The notes under the pieces were generated by a model. That model saw only the letters and a list, made by a program, of their open reading frames with translations. It did no database searches and was not told the origin of the DNA. The position numbers and the translations under genes are program-made. A DNA stretch of 33,465 nucleotides from Polynucleobacter campilacus (GTDB lineage Bacteria > Pseudomonadota > Gammaproteobacteria > Burkholderiales > Burkholderiaceae), in NCBI RefSeq assembly GCF_002206625.1, contig NZ_NGUP01000005.1, positions 108,779 to 142,243 on the forward strand. Direction: 5' to 3'. Numbering within the stretch: the first letter of the stretch is position 1; each line of letters starts with the position of its first letter. Of the stretch, positions 16,040 through 23,607 are shown one piece after another.

Positions 16040-17603
16040 AAGATTTGGAAATGACCCTAGAGAGCAGTAAAACGGGGAAAAGACCCACGAAAACAATGGT
16101 TAACGAAGGCAAGGCAAGTTCGGCTAAACGTTCATCAGCGGCTAATTGGTAGGTAGCAACAGCTAAAGTATCAAAATTAAACGGTCTTAAAAGTAGTGTG
16201 GCAGGTAATTCTTTCATCACATCTACAAAGACAAATAGACCGGCCGTCAATAGGCTGCGTTTAAGTAAAGGTATATGTACCCTTCTAAGAATCTGCGGTT
16301 TAGAAAGGCCAAGCAAAGCTGCTGAACCATCCATTGATGGCGTAATTCGAGAAAGTCCCGCTTCAACACTTTGCAAGCTAGACGATAAAAAACGAACTAA
16401 GTAGGCATATACCAAGATTAAAAGGCTAGCTGACATCCACCAAGCTATTCCAAAAATTTCCAAGAAAGAAAGAATGCCTATTGCCAGAATGGCGCCAGGC
16501 AATGCATAGCCAAAGCTAAGTAAACGGTTGACCCAAATCAATTGAGAATGTATTCGCACGGAGTATGCGAAAAAAATCGCTAATGCTACTGAAATTATGG
16601 CAGTAAACATAGAAACTGATAAGGAGTTAACTAGCCAACCCCAATAACGAATATCTACAGAGAGGCCCTGCTCAAACAAAAGTTGAAGGAGTGCAAATGC
16701 GGGCAATAAAAATCCGCACAGTATCGTTGCGCCACAAAATGCAAAAGCAAAAAAAGCCTTCTTACCATCTAGACGCTTTGTAACTGTCTTGCTCTGAGAG
16801 GACGAAGAATAGCGCAACTTTGAGCGGCTACTTTGCTCTACAAAGAAGATGAGTAAAACAAAACTTAACAGCCCTAAAGCTAATTGAACTGCAGCCAAGC
16901 GATCGCCAAAAGAAAGCCAGGCTTTGAAAATACCAGTAGCAAAAGTCTGGACACCAAAGTAAGAAACCGCACCAAAATCAGCTAAGACCTCCATTAACGC
17001 TAAAGCCATGCCGGCAAAAATAGCGGGTCTAGCCATCGGCAGCACTAGATGCATAAATCCTTGCAATGGGCTATAGCCAAGTGTTTCAGAAACCTCAATC
17101 AGACGTCGACTACGCTCTAAAAATGCAGTACGGGTAATGAGATAAACGTAAGGAAATAGACAAAATGAAAAGGACCAAATAGCGCCGGCCATAGATCTCG
17201 GGTCAGGGAAATACCATAAGACATCGACACCAAGAAAAATGCGCAGTGCTGTCTGGATGGGGCCGGAAAATTGAAGGAGATCTACAAAAAGATAAGCCAT
17301 CACATAAGTGGGTATAGCCAATGGAAGAATTAAAGCCCACTCATATATTTTTTTTCCAGGGAAGTCGTAACTTGCAACAATCCAAGCATTGCCTACCCCT
17401 AGAACAAATACCCCTATCCCAACACCAAAAATCAATATCAAGGTTGTGACAATATATTCGCCTAGAACAAAGTTCCATAAATGACTCAGAGTACTACTAG
17501 CCAGTACATCAAGACCCTCGCCTGCTGGGGAAAAGAATGGCACTACTAAGCCAAATAGAGGCAAAAATAGAAACAGGGCAAGGGGAACCACAAAAGGTTT
17601 CAT
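16038..17603 (-). CDS. fbpB: Ferric iron ABC transporter permease FbpB (double-domain)
   Basis: A 521-residue permease with two fused transmembrane halves, about 12 helices, as in FbpB/SfuB. Each half has an EAA-type cytoplasmic loop for contact with the ATPase: ETLGYSPLQGFMHLVLPMARPAIFAG near 180-205 and AALLGLSKPQILRRVHIPLLKRSLLTAG near 425-452. It moves Fe3+ across the inner membrane together with FbpA and FbpC. It is divergent from fbpC across 68 bases that hold a perfect 9-bp inverted repeat, and fbpA follows it. Splitting fbpC from fbpAB into divergent units is somewhat unusual, since the order fbpABC in one operon is commoner. Confidence 0.9.
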   Translation of the reverse strand: MKPFVVPLALFLFLPLFGLVVPFFSPAGEGLDVLASSTLSHLWNFVLGEYIVTTLILIFGVGIGVFVLGVGNAWIVASYDFPGKKIYEWALILPLAIPTYVMAYLFVDLLQFSGPIQTALRIFLGVDVLWYFPDPRSMAGAIWSFSFCLFPYVYLITRTAFLERSRRLIEVSETLGYSPLQGFMHLVLPMARPAIFAGMALALMEVLADFGAVSYFGVQTFATGIFKAWLSFGDRLAAVQLALGLLSFVLLIFFVEQSSRSKLRYSSSSQSKTVTKRLDGKKAFFAFAFCGATILCGFLLPAFALLQLLFEQGLSVDIRYWGWLVNSLSVSMFTAIISVALAIFFAYSVRIHSQLIWVNRLLSFGYALPGAILAIGILSFLEIFGIAWWMSASLLILVYAYLVRFLSSSLQSVEAGLSRITPSMDGSAALLGLSKPQILRRVHIPLLKRSLLTAGLFVFVDVMKELPATLLLRPFNFDTLAVATYQLAADERLAELALPSLTIVFVGLFPVLLLSRVISKS

Positions 17604-17625
17604 GAATTCGGCAATCCGTTTAGAC

Positions 17626-17660
17626 TCTCACTAGGCACTAAACTATCAGCACTAGTGAGA
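17626..17660. promoter_or_regulatory. Inverted repeat in the divergent fbpB/fbpC control region
   Basis: TCTCACTAG (17626-17634) and CTAGTGAGA (17652-17660) are perfect 9-bp arms with a 17-base spacer, in the 68-base gap between the two start codons. It may be a regulator site or a 5'-leader hairpin. The right arm includes the only purine-rich stretch (GTGAGA) before the fbpC ATG, so a hairpin could affect its translation. It does not resemble a Fur box. Confidence 0.5.
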
Positions 17661-17671
17661 AAATTATAGTA

Positions 17672-18736
17672 ATGAAATCTGAACACGCACTACTTTCCAT
17701 AAAAGGACTTGAAATAACCTACCCTAGCCAGGATGGTAATGATAAGGTCATTGCAGTTAAAAACCTGAATCTTGATCTCATGGCTGGTGAGATTGGTTGT
17801 CTGCTTGGATCCTCTGGATGTGGAAAGTCTACTGTTCTTAGGGCGATCTGTGGTTTTGAACCACTCAAATCGGGGGAGATATACCTCAGAAACAAGCTAG
17901 TGAGCTCTCCATCGATGACTCTGCCGCCAGGCGAAAGACGCATTGGCATGGTCTTTCAAGACTTTGCTCTCTTTCCCCATCTTAACGCACTGGAAAATGT
18001 CAGCTTTGGATTGCAACATCTTTCTAGCCAACAAAGGACTACTGTTGCGATGGATTGGCTTAGTAAAGTTTCCCTTTCTGATAAAGCTAAAGCATATCCA
18101 CATGAACTGAGTGGCGGTCAACAACAACGAGTCTCGCTTGCCAGAGCAATGGCGCCCGAGCCTGATGTCATTCTTCTGGATGAACCATTTTCTAGTTTGG
18201 ATATTGAATTGCGAGAGCGCCTCGCATTTGAGATGCGCGACATTCTTAAGGCAAATCATATTTCTGCTCTATTAGTGACACATGATCAAACTGAAGCATT
18301 TGCAATTGCCGACAAAGTGGGTGTAATGACAAATGGCAAAATACTTCAATGGGATGCGCCCTATGATCTATATCACAAGCCAGCCACTCGATATGTGGCA
18401 GACTTTATTGGTCGTGGTGTATTTGTTAAAGGTACAGTTCTGGCTGACAACCGAGTCAAGATTGAAATTGGCGAAATTCCATTGGATCAGGGTCACAATA
18501 TAGAAATTGGTAAAGAAATAGACGTGCTCATCCGGGCAGATGATATTCAGCACGATGACCATAGCCCCATGCAAGCAGAAGTAGTTGCTAAAACATTTAG
18601 GGGTGCAGATTTTTTATACACCCTAAAACTACAATCTGGTGTAGAAGTATTGGCCCTCGTACCAAGCCATCACAACCATGAAGTAGGTGAAAAGATCGGC
18701 ATCACACTTGCCTTAGATCACGTGGTTACCTTTTAG
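17672..18736 (+). CDS. fbpC: Ferric iron ABC transporter ATP-binding protein FbpC
   Basis: The ATPase of the iron importer, 354 residues. Walker A is GSSGCGKST (about 46-54), the Q-loop VFQDFALFPH, the signature LSGGQQQR, Walker B VILLDEP, and the H-loop VTHDQTEA. A C-terminal extension of about 115 residues with the YVADFIGRGVFVKG segment is the regulatory OB-like (TOBE) region, as in FbpC and other CUT1/iron-type ATPases. No strong ribosome binding site is visible before the ATG. It is divergent from fbpB and ends before repeat copy 2. Confidence 0.9.
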   Translation: MKSEHALLSIKGLEITYPSQDGNDKVIAVKNLNLDLMAGEIGCLLGSSGCGKSTVLRAICGFEPLKSGEIYLRNKLVSSPSMTLPPGERRIGMVFQDFALFPHLNALENVSFGLQHLSSQQRTTVAMDWLSKVSLSDKAKAYPHELSGGQQQRVSLARAMAPEPDVILLDEPFSSLDIELRERLAFEMRDILKANHISALLVTHDQTEAFAIADKVGVMTNGKILQWDAPYDLYHKPATRYVADFIGRGVFVKGTVLADNRVKIEIGEIPLDQGHNIEIGKEIDVLIRADDIQHDDHSPMQAEVVAKTFRGADFLYTLKLQSGVEVLALVPSHHNHEVGEKIGITLALDHVVTF

Positions 18737-18766
18737 CCCAAGTAGCCTCTTAGATAGATCAAGGAG

Positions 18767-18865
18767 TCTGGCCAGCAGAGCACGATTCGAACGTGCACTA
18801 AGCCTTGGAGGCTTTAAAAATGAATCAAAACAACAGCAAAAACAATGGTTTTAAGGTGATTGGAT
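18767..18865 (-). repeat. tRNA-3'-half repeat, copy 2, with long flanking arm
   Basis: The plus-strand core GCACGATTCGAACGTGC is a T-arm with perfect 5-bp stem, preceded by TGGCCAGCAGA, the complement of a degraded acceptor strand plus CCA. To the right, from CCTTGGAGGCTTTAAAAATG to TTTTAAGGTG, about 50 bases match copy 5 without gaps. It lies between the convergent 3' ends of fbpC and the Ldh-family gene. Confidence 0.75.
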
Positions 18866-18875
18866 TTGAGCAATC

Positions 18876-19931
18876 CTAATTTAAGTTCACCCCAACTTTT
18901 TTCCCTGTCTCACAAATATCTTGCCAAGTTTTATCATCAATCTCAAAGCCGTCTGCCAAGCGAAGTTTCATCATTTTTCGTTCAGGTTCGCCGGCTAGCA
19001 TAACCGGCACACCAGCCTCGTTAGCTGGGCTTTGATATACCCAATCAATAAATGAGTTTGTCTCTAAATCAAATTGCTCTTTTGAGCTCATGCTGACGGG
19101 GTTGATCAAAATCGATAGCATCCCATTCCAGATAGCCCGTTTTTTTATTTTCGGCGGCTTCCAAGTGCCGCTCCCAGTTAATGCACCCCCCAGCAATTCA
19201 CAGGCTATGGCTAAACCCGAGCCTTTATGTTCACCAAAGGGCATTAAAGCTCCTAAATTACCAGCAGCATCTGGCTTTACAACAACGCTTGGATCGGTGG
19301 TGGGCAAGCCTTGTTGATCGATCAAAAACTCAGGACTAACTTGTTTGCCCGCATTATGGGCAACCCGCATCTTGCCTTGCGCAGAGCGGCTAGTAGCAAA
19401 ATCTAAAATAAACGGCTCACGATTAGCAATCGGCACGCCAATACAAAATGGATTGGTACCATGTCTACCTATGCCGCCACCCCAAACTGCTACAACTGGA
19501 GCAGAAATAACATTTACTAGGTGAATTGAAACTAAGCCCTCCGCTGCAGCCATCTCTGCGAAATGCCCAATACGCCCCAAGTGGTGCGCACGCGATAAGG
19601 ACACAATACAACTACCTAATTTTTTGGCCCTAGAAATCCCTAACTCGATTGCTTCTTCGCCGACAATTTGCCCAAAGCCTTTCTGCCCGTCAAGCACTAA
19701 CATGCTACCTAGATCGCTTGTTATCTTGATGCTTTGATTAGGCTGTAAAGATCCCTCTTGAAACGATTCGATATAACGCGGAATCATTCCAGCACCGTGA
19801 GAATCATGCCCCTTTAAATTTGCCTCAACCAAGTTTGTGCAAACCCGCAAGGCCTCGACCTCAGAGCTACCAGTAGCTCTAATAATTTGAGCAATTTTAG
19901 TTTTTAAATCTTCAGCATGAAAGATTGGCAT
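18876..19931 (-). CDS. Ldh-family malate/L-lactate/ureidoglycolate dehydrogenase
   Basis: A 351-residue NAD(P)-dependent 2-hydroxyacid dehydrogenase of the MdhA/AllD/ComC family, which has its own fold unrelated to classical lactate dehydrogenase. Visible motifs are NLVEANLKGHDSHGAGMIPRYI (catalytic His region, about 33-54), VVAVWGGGIGRHGTNPFCIGVPI, ILDFATSRSAQGKMRVA and FGEHKGSGLAIACELLGGALTG. Members oxidise or reduce malate, lactate, sulfolactate or ureidoglycolate, and the sequence alone does not tell which. It is a single gene between repeat copies 2 and 3 with no obvious partner. Confidence 0.88.
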   Translation of the reverse strand: MPIFHAEDLKTKIAQIIRATGSSEVEALRVCTNLVEANLKGHDSHGAGMIPRYIESFQEGSLQPNQSIKITSDLGSMLVLDGQKGFGQIVGEEAIELGISRAKKLGSCIVSLSRAHHLGRIGHFAEMAAAEGLVSIHLVNVISAPVVAVWGGGIGRHGTNPFCIGVPIANREPFILDFATSRSAQGKMRVAHNAGKQVSPEFLIDQQGLPTTDPSVVVKPDAAGNLGALMPFGEHKGSGLAIACELLGGALTGSGTWKPPKIKKRAIWNGMLSILINPVSMSSKEQFDLETNSFIDWVYQSPANEAGVPVMLAGEPERKMMKLRLADGFEIDDKTWQDICETGKKVGVNLN

Positions 19932-20076
19932 AGTGAGCTAGTTTATTGTTTCTCATCTTAGATTATGGATCATTAGCTTCCTACCCAAGGTCATCTAAAC
20001 TTTAGATAAGGTCACCCCTGGTAAACCACAATTTAGCCATGGCTCAGCCTGGATTTATATGAACTAGTATGAATTG

Positions 20077-20105
20077 ACCTGCAGAGCATGGCTCGAACGT
20101 GTGCC
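20077..20105 (-). repeat. tRNA-3'-half repeat, copy 3 (degenerate)
   Basis: The plus strand reads ACCTGCAGAGCATGGCTCGAACGTGTGCC. It shares GCAGAGCA and CTCGAACGTG with copy 2, but the T-stem is no longer perfect and no flanking arm is clear. It sits in the 329-base gap between the divergent Ldh-family and Bug receptor genes, which otherwise holds only AT-rich promoter-like DNA and one inverted repeat. It is the weakest of the five copies. Confidence 0.5.
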
Positions 20106-20186
20106 AAAAAACTGGGATTTAGGAGCACAAGTCAAAGAATTGCGCCTTAAATATACCCATACCCGCTATATATACAAAAAACTCTA

Positions 20187-20223
20187 ACGAGATAATTATT
20201 TAATCGTTTGATATATATCTCGT
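20187..20223. promoter_or_regulatory. Inverted repeat upstream of the third Bug receptor
   Basis: ACGAGATA (20187-20194) and TATCTCGT (20216-20223) are perfect 8-bp arms with a 21-base AT-rich spacer, 38 bases before the ATG of the receptor gene. It may be an operator or a leader hairpin. No known family is recognised. Confidence 0.4.
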
Positions 20224-20260
20224 GCCGTTTAATGTTGCATATTTAGCTATTGGCATTCAA

Positions 20261-21241
20261 ATGAAAACCTCACACAATAAAACCCTCAAAAACATAGCCT
20301 TTGTATTAAGTCTTCTAGCTATATCCAGCCCCCTTTTTGCACAGGATTCATGGCCTAGCAAGTCAATCAAAATCATAGTTCCAGTACCAGCTGGGGCAAG
20401 CCTAGATACCTTAGCCCGCACTATCGGAAAAGGTGTCTCTGAAAAATTAGGTCAAGCGGTTGTGGTTGAAAATATGGCCGGCGGTGGAAGCAATATTGCT
20501 TTTGGCTATGTTGCTAAGGCAGCGCCTGATGGTTATACACTGCTTTTGGGTTGGGATAGCCTTCTCATCAACCCTGCTTTATATAGCAACCCGCCATATA
20601 AACTCGATCAGTTTGCGCCCATCACAATGGCAATCACAGCACCCCAAGTTTTATTGGTGGGGCCAAAGCTTCCCGTTAAAAATCTACGATCACTCATTGA
20701 AGTTGCAAGACTGAACCCAGGAAAAATTACCTTAGCCAATGCTGGCAGTGGTAGTCCAGGTCATCTTGCTGGAGCATTATTAGAAAGTATGGCTGATATT
20801 AAATTTACCAATGTGCCCTACAAAGGTGGCGCTCCCGGTGTTGCAGACCTGCTAGCTGGACACGTCGATGCCATGTTCGTAACACTACCAGCAGCCCTGC
20901 AGTATGTTCGATCTGGCAAACTGACTGCCCTTGGGGTTAGTCCCGCAAAAAGATCTACTGGCGCACCTAACATCCCTACTATTGCTGAAGCGGGTATACC
21001 AGGTTATGACCTGAACTCTTGGCAAGGCGTTTTAGCTCCAGCAGGTACGCCCCAAGCTATTATTAACAAACTCAATAAAGAGATTGTTCAAACCTTGAAA
21101 CAGCCAGAGGTCAAAGATCAATTAATTTCTCAAGGATTTGAAATTGTTGCGAGCTCCCCTGAATACCTAGCAAAGCAATTAACCATTCAAGCACCTAAAT
21201 GGGCAAAATTAGTGAGGGATTCTGGGGCAAAAGTTGACTGA
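20261..21241 (+). CDS. Bug-family (TTT) periplasmic substrate-binding receptor
   Basis: The third Bug receptor. ATG 20261 is chosen over the in-frame GTG 20222, because from there the protein begins MKTSHNKTLKNIAF and a clean signal peptide with core LSLLAISSPLFAQ follows. The mature protein begins DSWPSKSIKIIVPVPAGASLD. VVENMAGGGSNIAF and PDGYTLLL are family motifs, and the end WAKLVRDSGAKVD matches the other two. No strong ribosome binding site is seen. The HCCA-isomerase-like gene follows after 13 bases on the same strand and is probably co-transcribed, which hints at an aromatic or related organic acid as ligand; this is inference. Confidence 0.88.
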   Translation: MKTSHNKTLKNIAFVLSLLAISSPLFAQDSWPSKSIKIIVPVPAGASLDTLARTIGKGVSEKLGQAVVVENMAGGGSNIAFGYVAKAAPDGYTLLLGWDSLLINPALYSNPPYKLDQFAPITMAITAPQVLLVGPKLPVKNLRSLIEVARLNPGKITLANAGSGSPGHLAGALLESMADIKFTNVPYKGGAPGVADLLAGHVDAMFVTLPAALQYVRSGKLTALGVSPAKRSTGAPNIPTIAEAGIPGYDLNSWQGVLAPAGTPQAIINKLNKEIVQTLKQPEVKDQLISQGFEIVASSPEYLAKQLTIQAPKWAKLVRDSGAKVD

Positions 21242-21254
21242 GTGAAAGATTGAT

Positions 21255-21890
21255 ATGACTACAAAAAGAAAAATAGATTTCTACTTTAGCTTTATTTCGC
21301 TTTATACCTATATTGGGTATGAAGCATTTGAAGCTTTAGTAAAAAAATATGATTTAGAGGTCACATATAAACCTATTGATCTTCATGCAATATTCTCAGT
21401 CAGCGGAGGATTACCTGTCTCAAAGCGACCACCTCAAAGACAGGCCTATCGATTCGTTGAAATGCAGCGCTGGGCAATTACTCGCAACATACCATTGGTA
21501 CTCAAGCCAAAACACCATCCATCTGACCCAGTGATTGGTCACCGCATGTTAATTGCTGCTATGGCTCAAAATTTAGATGTACAAGAATTTATTCGTAATG
21601 CCCTAAAAATTCTTTGGGTTGATGATTTAGATATCAAAGATTCAAAGGTGATGGTAGAGGTCGCAAATAAATCTGGTTTAGATGGGGAGCAGCTCCTTAA
21701 AGACAGTACTAGCCCAGCGATTGATGCTGAGGTGAACCGACTGACGGCAGAGGCAGTTGAAAGACAGGTATTTGGTACGCCCTTCTTCTTTTATAGAGAT
21801 GAGCCATTTTGGGGTCAGGACCGATTGGACTTGCTAGAAGAAGCCATTAGGTCAAATCGAGATCCAATTCCTTTTAAAGTAATTAGCTAA
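21255..21890 (+). CDS. DsbA-fold protein, 2-hydroxychromene-2-carboxylate isomerase-like
   Basis: A 211-residue protein with the kappa-GST/DsbA fold of the HCCA isomerase family. The N-terminal DFYFSFISLYTYIGYEAF replaces the thiol-disulfide CXXC with serine and tyrosine, as expected for the isomerases, which use glutathione. KPKHHPSDPVIGHRML lies in the middle. The C-terminal VFGTPFFFYRDEPFWGQDRLDLLEEAI is the family signature. HCCA isomerase acts in naphthalene-type degradation, but many homologues work in unknown pathways, so the real substrate is open. It is downstream of a Bug receptor in a two-gene unit. Confidence 0.82.
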   Translation: MTTKRKIDFYFSFISLYTYIGYEAFEALVKKYDLEVTYKPIDLHAIFSVSGGLPVSKRPPQRQAYRFVEMQRWAITRNIPLVLKPKHHPSDPVIGHRMLIAAMAQNLDVQEFIRNALKILWVDDLDIKDSKVMVEVANKSGLDGEQLLKDSTSPAIDAEVNRLTAEAVERQVFGTPFFFYRDEPFWGQDRLDLLEEAIRSNRDPIPFKVIS

Positions 21891-21891
21891 T

Positions 21892-21932
21892 CTGGCCTGC
21901 CCAGCACGATTCGAACGTGCCATCTACGCCTT
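21892..21932 (-). repeat. tRNA-3'-half repeat, copy 4
   Basis: The plus strand reads TGGCCTGCCCA and then GCACGATTCGAACGTGC, the complement of an acceptor strand TGGGCAG with discriminator G and CCA, and a T-arm with a perfect 5-bp stem. CATCTACGCCTTAGAT follows for the variable region, anticodon stem and part of the loop. The tRNA part is as well kept as copy 5, but the long flanking arm is lacking. It lies between the convergent HCCA-like and NDH-2-like genes. Confidence 0.75.
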
Positions 21933-21945
21933 AGATGAATTGGCT

Positions 21946-23289
21946 TTAATGAAGCTTCACAATCGAATCAGTTCTGCGATGAATTAAGCGACTGATTGTG
22001 TCGAGTATGACTTTGACCCATCCATGCAAGGCCAGTTGATGTAGTTTGTACAAGCTCAGGTACATGATCTTAGCAAAAAAGCCATCGATCATGAGGCTGC
22101 CACCAATCAATCCTCCCATCATACTGCCAACGCTACTAAATTTACCTAATGAAACCAACGAGCCAAAATCGCGGTATCGATAGGCTTTTAAAGGCTTACC
22201 TTGAACAATGTTTTCAATTTGAGCAAATAAATGGGAGGCTTGTTGATGTGCTGCTTGAGCACGTGGAGGAACAATTCCTCCTTTTCCCCCGTTTGCTTCT
22301 GGCCAAGGGCAGGCAGCGCAATCACCCATTGCAAAGATATGGGAATCACGCGTGGTTTGTAGCGTTGGCAACACTACCAATTGATTTGCACGGTTGCTTT
22401 CTAAGCCCCCAATTTCATGTAAAAAATCAGGCGCCTTCACACCAGCAGCCCAAACAATTAATTCTGCAGGAATCTCGATTCCATCAGCCAGCCGCAACTT
22501 ATCTAAAAAGACCTCTTCCACCTTTGCGCCAGTAATCACCTCTACCCCAAGATCCGCTAGCAGCGTTTGCGCCGCAGCTGATACTCTTTCTGGTAGGGCT
22601 GGCAATATTCGTGGCGCAGCCTCGATGAGAATCACCTTCAGATCCTTGTCAGGATTCACGCGATCCATGCCGTATGAAATCACCTGACGCGTTGTGCGAT
22701 GTAATTCTGCAGCAAGCTCTACACCCGTTGCGCCAGCGCCAATAATGGCCACCTTCAATTGATTTAATGCCAAAGGAGCATGCTGGGATTCAGCTCTAAG
22801 GCAGGCATTAATCATGCGCAAATGAAAACGCTTTGCATCGGCTAGCGACTCTAAGCGCTGAGCATACTTTTCTACACCTGGCGTACCAAAATCATTGGTT
22901 AAGCTACCAATCGCAATAATCAAGGTGTCATAAGGAATCAAACGTTCTGGCGTTACCGATTGGCCCATGTCATCTAAAAATGGTCCAATCCGAATTTCTT
23001 TCTTCTCTCGATCAATATCGATCAGCTCACCAATCCGAAAGGCAAAGTGATGCCAATGGGCTTGAGCAATGTAGTCTAATTCTTGATCGGCAAGATCCAT
23101 AATGCCTGCAGCTACTTCATGGAGTTTAGGCTTCCAGATATGGGTACGATTCTTGTCCACCAAAGTGATACTGATTTTTTGTGACCCAGGGTTTGCAGAA
23201 CCATAGCGGTTGCCCAACTTAGTGGCAAGCTCCAAGCCCCCAGCACCACCCCCTACTATGACGATCTTATGAACCTGACTCACGCGCAT
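21946..23289 (-). CDS. ndh: Type II NADH dehydrogenase-like FAD oxidoreductase
   Basis: A 447-residue flavoprotein with two Rossmann dinucleotide sites: VIVGGGAGGLELATKLG near 10-26 for FAD and VAIIGAGATGVELAAELHR near 180-198 for NADH. The C-terminal FAD contact is HIFAMGDCAACPWP, then PPRAQAAHQQASHLF with the AQ(X)A pattern seen in quinone-reducing NDH-2. A C-terminal hydrophobic stretch (GSMMGGLIGGSLMIDGFFAKIMYLSLY) suits a membrane anchor. It would pass electrons from NADH to quinone without pumping protons. It stands alone between repeat copies 4 and 5. A sulfide:quinone or ferredoxin reductase role is less likely. Confidence 0.85.
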   Translation of the reverse strand: MRVSQVHKIVIVGGGAGGLELATKLGNRYGSANPGSQKISITLVDKNRTHIWKPKLHEVAAGIMDLADQELDYIAQAHWHHFAFRIGELIDIDREKKEIRIGPFLDDMGQSVTPERLIPYDTLIIAIGSLTNDFGTPGVEKYAQRLESLADAKRFHLRMINACLRAESQHAPLALNQLKVAIIGAGATGVELAAELHRTTRQVISYGMDRVNPDKDLKVILIEAAPRILPALPERVSAAAQTLLADLGVEVITGAKVEEVFLDKLRLADGIEIPAELIVWAAGVKAPDFLHEIGGLESNRANQLVVLPTLQTTRDSHIFAMGDCAACPWPEANGGKGGIVPPRAQAAHQQASHLFAQIENIVQGKPLKAYRYRDFGSLVSLGKFSSVGSMMGGLIGGSLMIDGFFAKIMYLSLYKLHQLALHGWVKVILDTISRLIHRRTDSIVKLH

Positions 23290-23352
23290 ACCTCAAAACT
23301 TTCGAACCTCTATTTAAACACTATCTTTATATCTAAATGGTATGTCCAGTAA

Positions 23353-23447
23353 TTTGGCCTGCCCAGCACGATTCGAACGTGCGACCTACGCCTTAGAAGC
23401 TGGAAAAATGAGCCGAAACAACTAGTTAAACAATGGTTTTAAGGTGC
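23353..23447 (-). repeat. tRNA-3'-half repeat, copy 5 (best preserved)
   Basis: On the minus strand this gives CTTCTAA (a loop with anticodon TCT, Arg-like), then stem GGCGT, variable AGGTC, T-arm GCACG-TTCGAAT-CGTGC, acceptor TGGGCAG, discriminator G and CCA. It is a complete tRNA 3' half. The 5' half is absent: no CTGCCCA lies about 37 bases upstream. In its place is the roughly 50-base arm shared with copy 2. It lies upstream of ndh in the 362-base gap before phnX. The rest of that gap holds a GC-richer fragment and a terminator. Confidence 0.8.
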
Positions 23448-23575
23448 TTATTTTTTGTGTGGCATAGGCACCGAGAACCGTGGCGCGGAGTGGAATTCAC
23501 TGGATCTGACGTGGCATCTGCAGGCGGTCAAATGGTCAGGCGTGGAATTTGTCGGGTAAACCGACAAATTAGAAA
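23448..23575. mobile_element. GC-richer fragment, possible remnant of an inserted element
   Basis: This stretch is richer in G and C than its surroundings and directly follows repeat copy 5. On the plus strand a short open frame reads GTENRGAEWNSLDLTWHL and ends QAVKWSGVEFVG at a stop at 23557-23559; I do not recognise it. It ends in a perfect 10-bp inverted repeat, AATTTGTCGG (23546-23555) and CCGACAAATT (23561-23570), with a 5-base loop. GTGGAATT occurs twice. It could be the end of an insertion sequence or the tail of a lost gene; identity not established. Confidence 0.4.
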
Positions 23576-23607
23576 GCAAACATCCCCAAAATAACTAACT
23601 GCAAAAT

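Noticed and set aside
17897..18259. 120-residue minus-strand frame inside fbpC
   Set aside because: Antisense to the conserved ATPase motifs, with no ribosome binding site or recognisable features.
21892..23447. Repeats as intact tRNA genes on the minus strand
   Set aside because: The T-arm and acceptor 3' strand are good, but no matching 5' acceptor strand, D-arm or 5' anticodon stem can be found at the needed distance in any copy.
14855..23447. CRISPR array
   Set aside because: Repeat spacing is 1.3-3.9 kb with genes between copies, repeats are diverged, and no cas genes are present.
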